Origin: Thalassospira sp. MCCC 1A01428
GTDB lineage: Bacteria; Pseudomonadota; Alphaproteobacteria; Rhodospirillales; Thalassospiraceae
Direction: 5' to 3'
DNA: 64,000 nt
NCBI RefSeq assembly: GCF_002115825.1
Contig: NZ_JFJZ01000014.1
Coordinates: 40,355 to 104,354, forward strand
The notes beneath the pieces were generated by a model, which searched no databases, was not told where the DNA came from, and saw only the letters and a list, made by a program, of their open reading frames with translations. Shown piece after piece: positions 62,370 through 64,000 of this stretch. Within the stretch, counting starts at the first letter, position 1, and the number at the start of each line of letters is the position of its first letter. Both the position numbers and the translations under genes were made by a program.

Positions 62370-63119
62370 ATGAGTAAACTTCTTAACGGCAAGGTCGCCC
62401 TGATAACGGGGGGCGCATTTGGCATAGGTGCCGCAACCGCCCGGATGCTTGCCGAACAGGGCGCAAACATTGCCATTGGTTACGTTTGCGACCGCAAAAT
62501 CGCCCGGGAAATGGTCGAGGAACTTGAGGCACTGGGGGTAAAAGCAAAATCGTTTGAAGCCGACCCGGCGGATAATTTGCAGGTCAGCGCAATGGTGCAA
62601 ACGGCGTTCGCCCATTTTGGCCGCCTGGATATTCTGGTCAACGCAGCGTCAATTGCTGTTTGCGGCCAGGTAGACAACCCCGACGCCGACATCAATGGCT
62701 TAAAACGTCAGCAACAGGTTAATTTTTGCGCCACCGCCTATACCATTCGCACCGCCGCCCCCCTGATGCCGGAGGGCGGACGCATCATCACACTGGGGTC
62801 ATGCCTGTGTGCCCATGCCGGGTCCAGCGGCCTGGCCGATTTTACCGCGACACAGGCGGCAATGGTGGGCTACACGCGAGGGGCAGCACGTGACCTTGGC
62901 CCGCGCAACATCACGGTAAACGTTGTGCAATCGGGCTTTGTAAATGACGAATTGCTGGACCCGCTGGCAAAATACCCCACCCCGATCCGAACCGCGGTAC
63001 CCCTGGGCCGCCCCGCCATGCCCGAAGAAGTCGCCGCCGCCATTGCCTTCCTCGCAAGCCCTGCCGCATCCTATATCACCGGCACCGTTCTAAATGTCGA
63101 TGGCGGCTATGGCGCCTAG
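62370..63119 (+). CDS. SDR-like protein lacking the catalytic Tyr/Lys (1)
   Basis: A 249-residue protein of the classical short-chain dehydrogenase/reductase fold. The cofactor loop TGGAFGIG is at 13-20 and NAAS at 91-94 (for the usual NNAG). The Ser position is kept (Ser144 in RIITLGSCLC), but the Tyr-x3-Lys site fourteen residues later reads Phe158-x3-Gln162. C-terminal SITGTVLNVDGG-like end (YITGTVLNVDGGYGA) is typical. It may bind NAD(P) without redox activity. GGAG lies five bases before the ATG at 62370. It is divergent from a LysR gene and followed by a second, more degenerate copy. Confidence 0.8.
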   Translation: MSKLLNGKVALITGGAFGIGAATARMLAEQGANIAIGYVCDRKIAREMVEELEALGVKAKSFEADPADNLQVSAMVQTAFAHFGRLDILVNAASIAVCGQVDNPDADINGLKRQQQVNFCATAYTIRTAAPLMPEGGRIITLGSCLCAHAGSSGLADFTATQAAMVGYTRGAARDLGPRNITVNVVQSGFVNDELLDPLAKYPTPIRTAVPLGRPAMPEEVAAAIAFLASPAASYITGTVLNVDGGYGA

Positions 63120-63137
63120 GCTAACACCTGGCACAGC

Positions 63138-63155
63138 GTTCCATAAAACGAACGC
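63138..63155 (+). promoter_or_regulatory. LysR operator-like site, copy 2
   Basis: A GTTC-8-GAACGC palindrome, 16/18 identical to copy 1, lies 19 bases after the stop of the first SDR-like gene and 89 bases before the start of the second. It suggests that the second gene has its own LysR-controlled promoter. Confidence 0.6.
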
Positions 63156-63243
63156 TAGGTCGCGACATTAGGGGCTATTGCCACGGCGATTTGGGTCGTA
63201 AGGTTTTTTCATACAGGAAAAACCTCTCTTTTGGAGAACGGCC

Positions 63244-63906
63244 ATGAACAAACCATTGGCGGGCAAAATAGCCATCGTCACCGACGGACATTACGGCATT
63301 GGTGCCTTAAGCGCACAAACCCTGGCAGATCAGGGTGCCGACGTTATTATCAGCCACCCCGCACATGCATGGAATGCCGCCGGTATTGTTACCGGGCTTG
63401 AGGCACGCGGCGTTAACGCCCGCGCCTACGCCATTAATTGCGACAGGGTTTCGGGCATCAAAACCCTTGTTTCGCGCGTTATCGCCGATTTTGGCCAGGT
63501 TGATATTCTGGTCACCAACAATGTCTCTTTTGTTCTGCAAGATGACGAACGCATTTACAGTGCTGCCGCCATCGACGCCATCGCCCCGGTTATTCGCGAA
63601 GGCGGCCGGATCATTGCCATTGGCAAAACCGCAGCCGCACGTACAACCGAAAACATTAACGCCAGCAACAATAACAATGCCCGCCTTCATGACCTGATCA
63701 CGCATAGTGCGAAATCACTACATGATCGCCACGTTACGGTTAACCGCCTGCAATCCAATATTCTGGGTCGCAAAAACCGGGCTTTGCCTGCCACGGACAT
63801 ATCGGTATTGGGCGACATTGCCAGCGGCCTGTCATTTCTCGCTGGCCCGGAATCAGATTTTGTCACCGGTACCACCTTTAACTTTAATGCCCTTCATGCT
63901 GCCTGA
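63244..63906 (+). CDS. SDR-like protein without any catalytic residue (2)
   Basis: A 220-residue paralogue of the product of 62370-63119, about 30 residues shorter. The cofactor loop reads TDGHYGIG (13-20) and NNVS stands for NNAG. The region between the central helix and the active site is shortened. The catalytic Ser is replaced by Lys128 (RIIAIGKTA), the Tyr by Asn142 and the Lys by Ala146; the stretch ENINASNNNNARLHD is polar and unusual. The C-terminus SDFVTGTTFNFNALHAA still resembles an SDR end. GGAG precedes the ATG by seven bases. It cannot be a standard SDR enzyme; a binding or regulatory role is possible. Confidence 0.7.
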   Translation: MNKPLAGKIAIVTDGHYGIGALSAQTLADQGADVIISHPAHAWNAAGIVTGLEARGVNARAYAINCDRVSGIKTLVSRVIADFGQVDILVTNNVSFVLQDDERIYSAAAIDAIAPVIREGGRIIAIGKTAAARTTENINASNNNNARLHDLITHSAKSLHDRHVTVNRLQSNILGRKNRALPATDISVLGDIASGLSFLAGPESDFVTGTTFNFNALHAA

Positions 63907-63913
63907 AAAACAA

Positions 63914-63945
63914 CACCCCGCCAATGCTGCAAAACTGGCGGGGTG
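63914..63945. terminator. Hairpin after the second SDR-like gene
   Basis: CACCCCGCCA and TGGCGGGGTG form a 10-bp perfect stem with a 12-base loop eight bases after the stop. No T run follows on the plus strand, whereas an A-rich run precedes it. Confidence 0.55.
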
Positions 63946-64000
63946 CTTCAGGCAGATAATTCAAACAGGCAATACCAGTGCCTAGGCTCAGGACTCATTA

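Noticed and set aside
63951..64000. Possible end of another gene on the minus strand at the window edge
   Set aside because: Stop codons are present on the minus strand but the remaining length is too short to support coding.
1..64000. CRISPR arrays, insertion sequences, prophage and tRNA genes
   Set aside because: No regularly spaced direct repeats, transposase or phage motifs, or cloverleaf with the T-loop consensus were found by reading both strands.

Overview
The window is chromosomal DNA from an alphaproteobacterium. The mix of genes (an RpoH sigma factor next to an RluD-type enzyme, a purA-hisZ-serC block, osmoprotectant importers under an EctR/CosR-type regulator, a PrtD-type type I exporter) and the moderate G+C with long non-coding gaps suggest Rhodospirillales, most like Thalassospira. 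That placement is an inference from gene content and was not checked by alignment. No tRNA, rRNA, CRISPR array, transposase or phage gene was recognised.

Layout. 1-2814: three glycosyltransferase genes on the minus strand, the last cut by the window edge. 3263-11145: a beta-CASP metallohydrolase, moeA, an iron(III) importer permease and two iron-binding protein paralogues that flank a sulfotransferase of opposite strand. 11350-12189: a DEDD exonuclease. 12531-22954: osmoprotectant uptake, with an orphan binding protein, an EctR/CosR-like MarR regulator, a complete ATPase-permease-binding-protein operon and a second permease-ATPase pair; a chemoreceptor and a secreted sensor-like protein lie between them. 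23027-39731: a surface-polysaccharide cluster on the minus strand (rmlC, rmlA, rmlD, galE, two pyruvyltransferase-family genes, several glycosyltransferases, a methyltransferase). 39809-44248: a nearly pure RTX-repeat protein and its type I exporter. 44456-46274: a small candidate ORF, an LdtR-like regulator and another glycosyltransferase. 46357-56514: housekeeping genes (JAMM peptidase, rluD-type, rpoH, purA, hisZ, serC) plus a pseudokinase operon. 56821-63906: two LysR-regulated loci (an NmrA-type reductase; tandem SDR-like genes) around an SLC13 transporter.

The most unusual region is 23-46 kb. A T1SS exporter and its RTX protein sit directly upstream of a glycan operon that contains three paralogous gene pairs. 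One of these is a glycosyltransferase whose paralogue has lost the metal-binding and catalytic motifs. Three proteins of the operon share a short Gly-Trp-centred domain. The arrangement resembles S-layer loci in which an RTX protein, its exporter and the glycan that anchors it are encoded together. Other points worth a second look are two adjacent SDR-like proteins without the catalytic triad, controlled by two near-identical 18-bp operator-like sites; a conserved-looking pseudokinase with a membrane partner; and a structured convergent 3' region behind rpoH.
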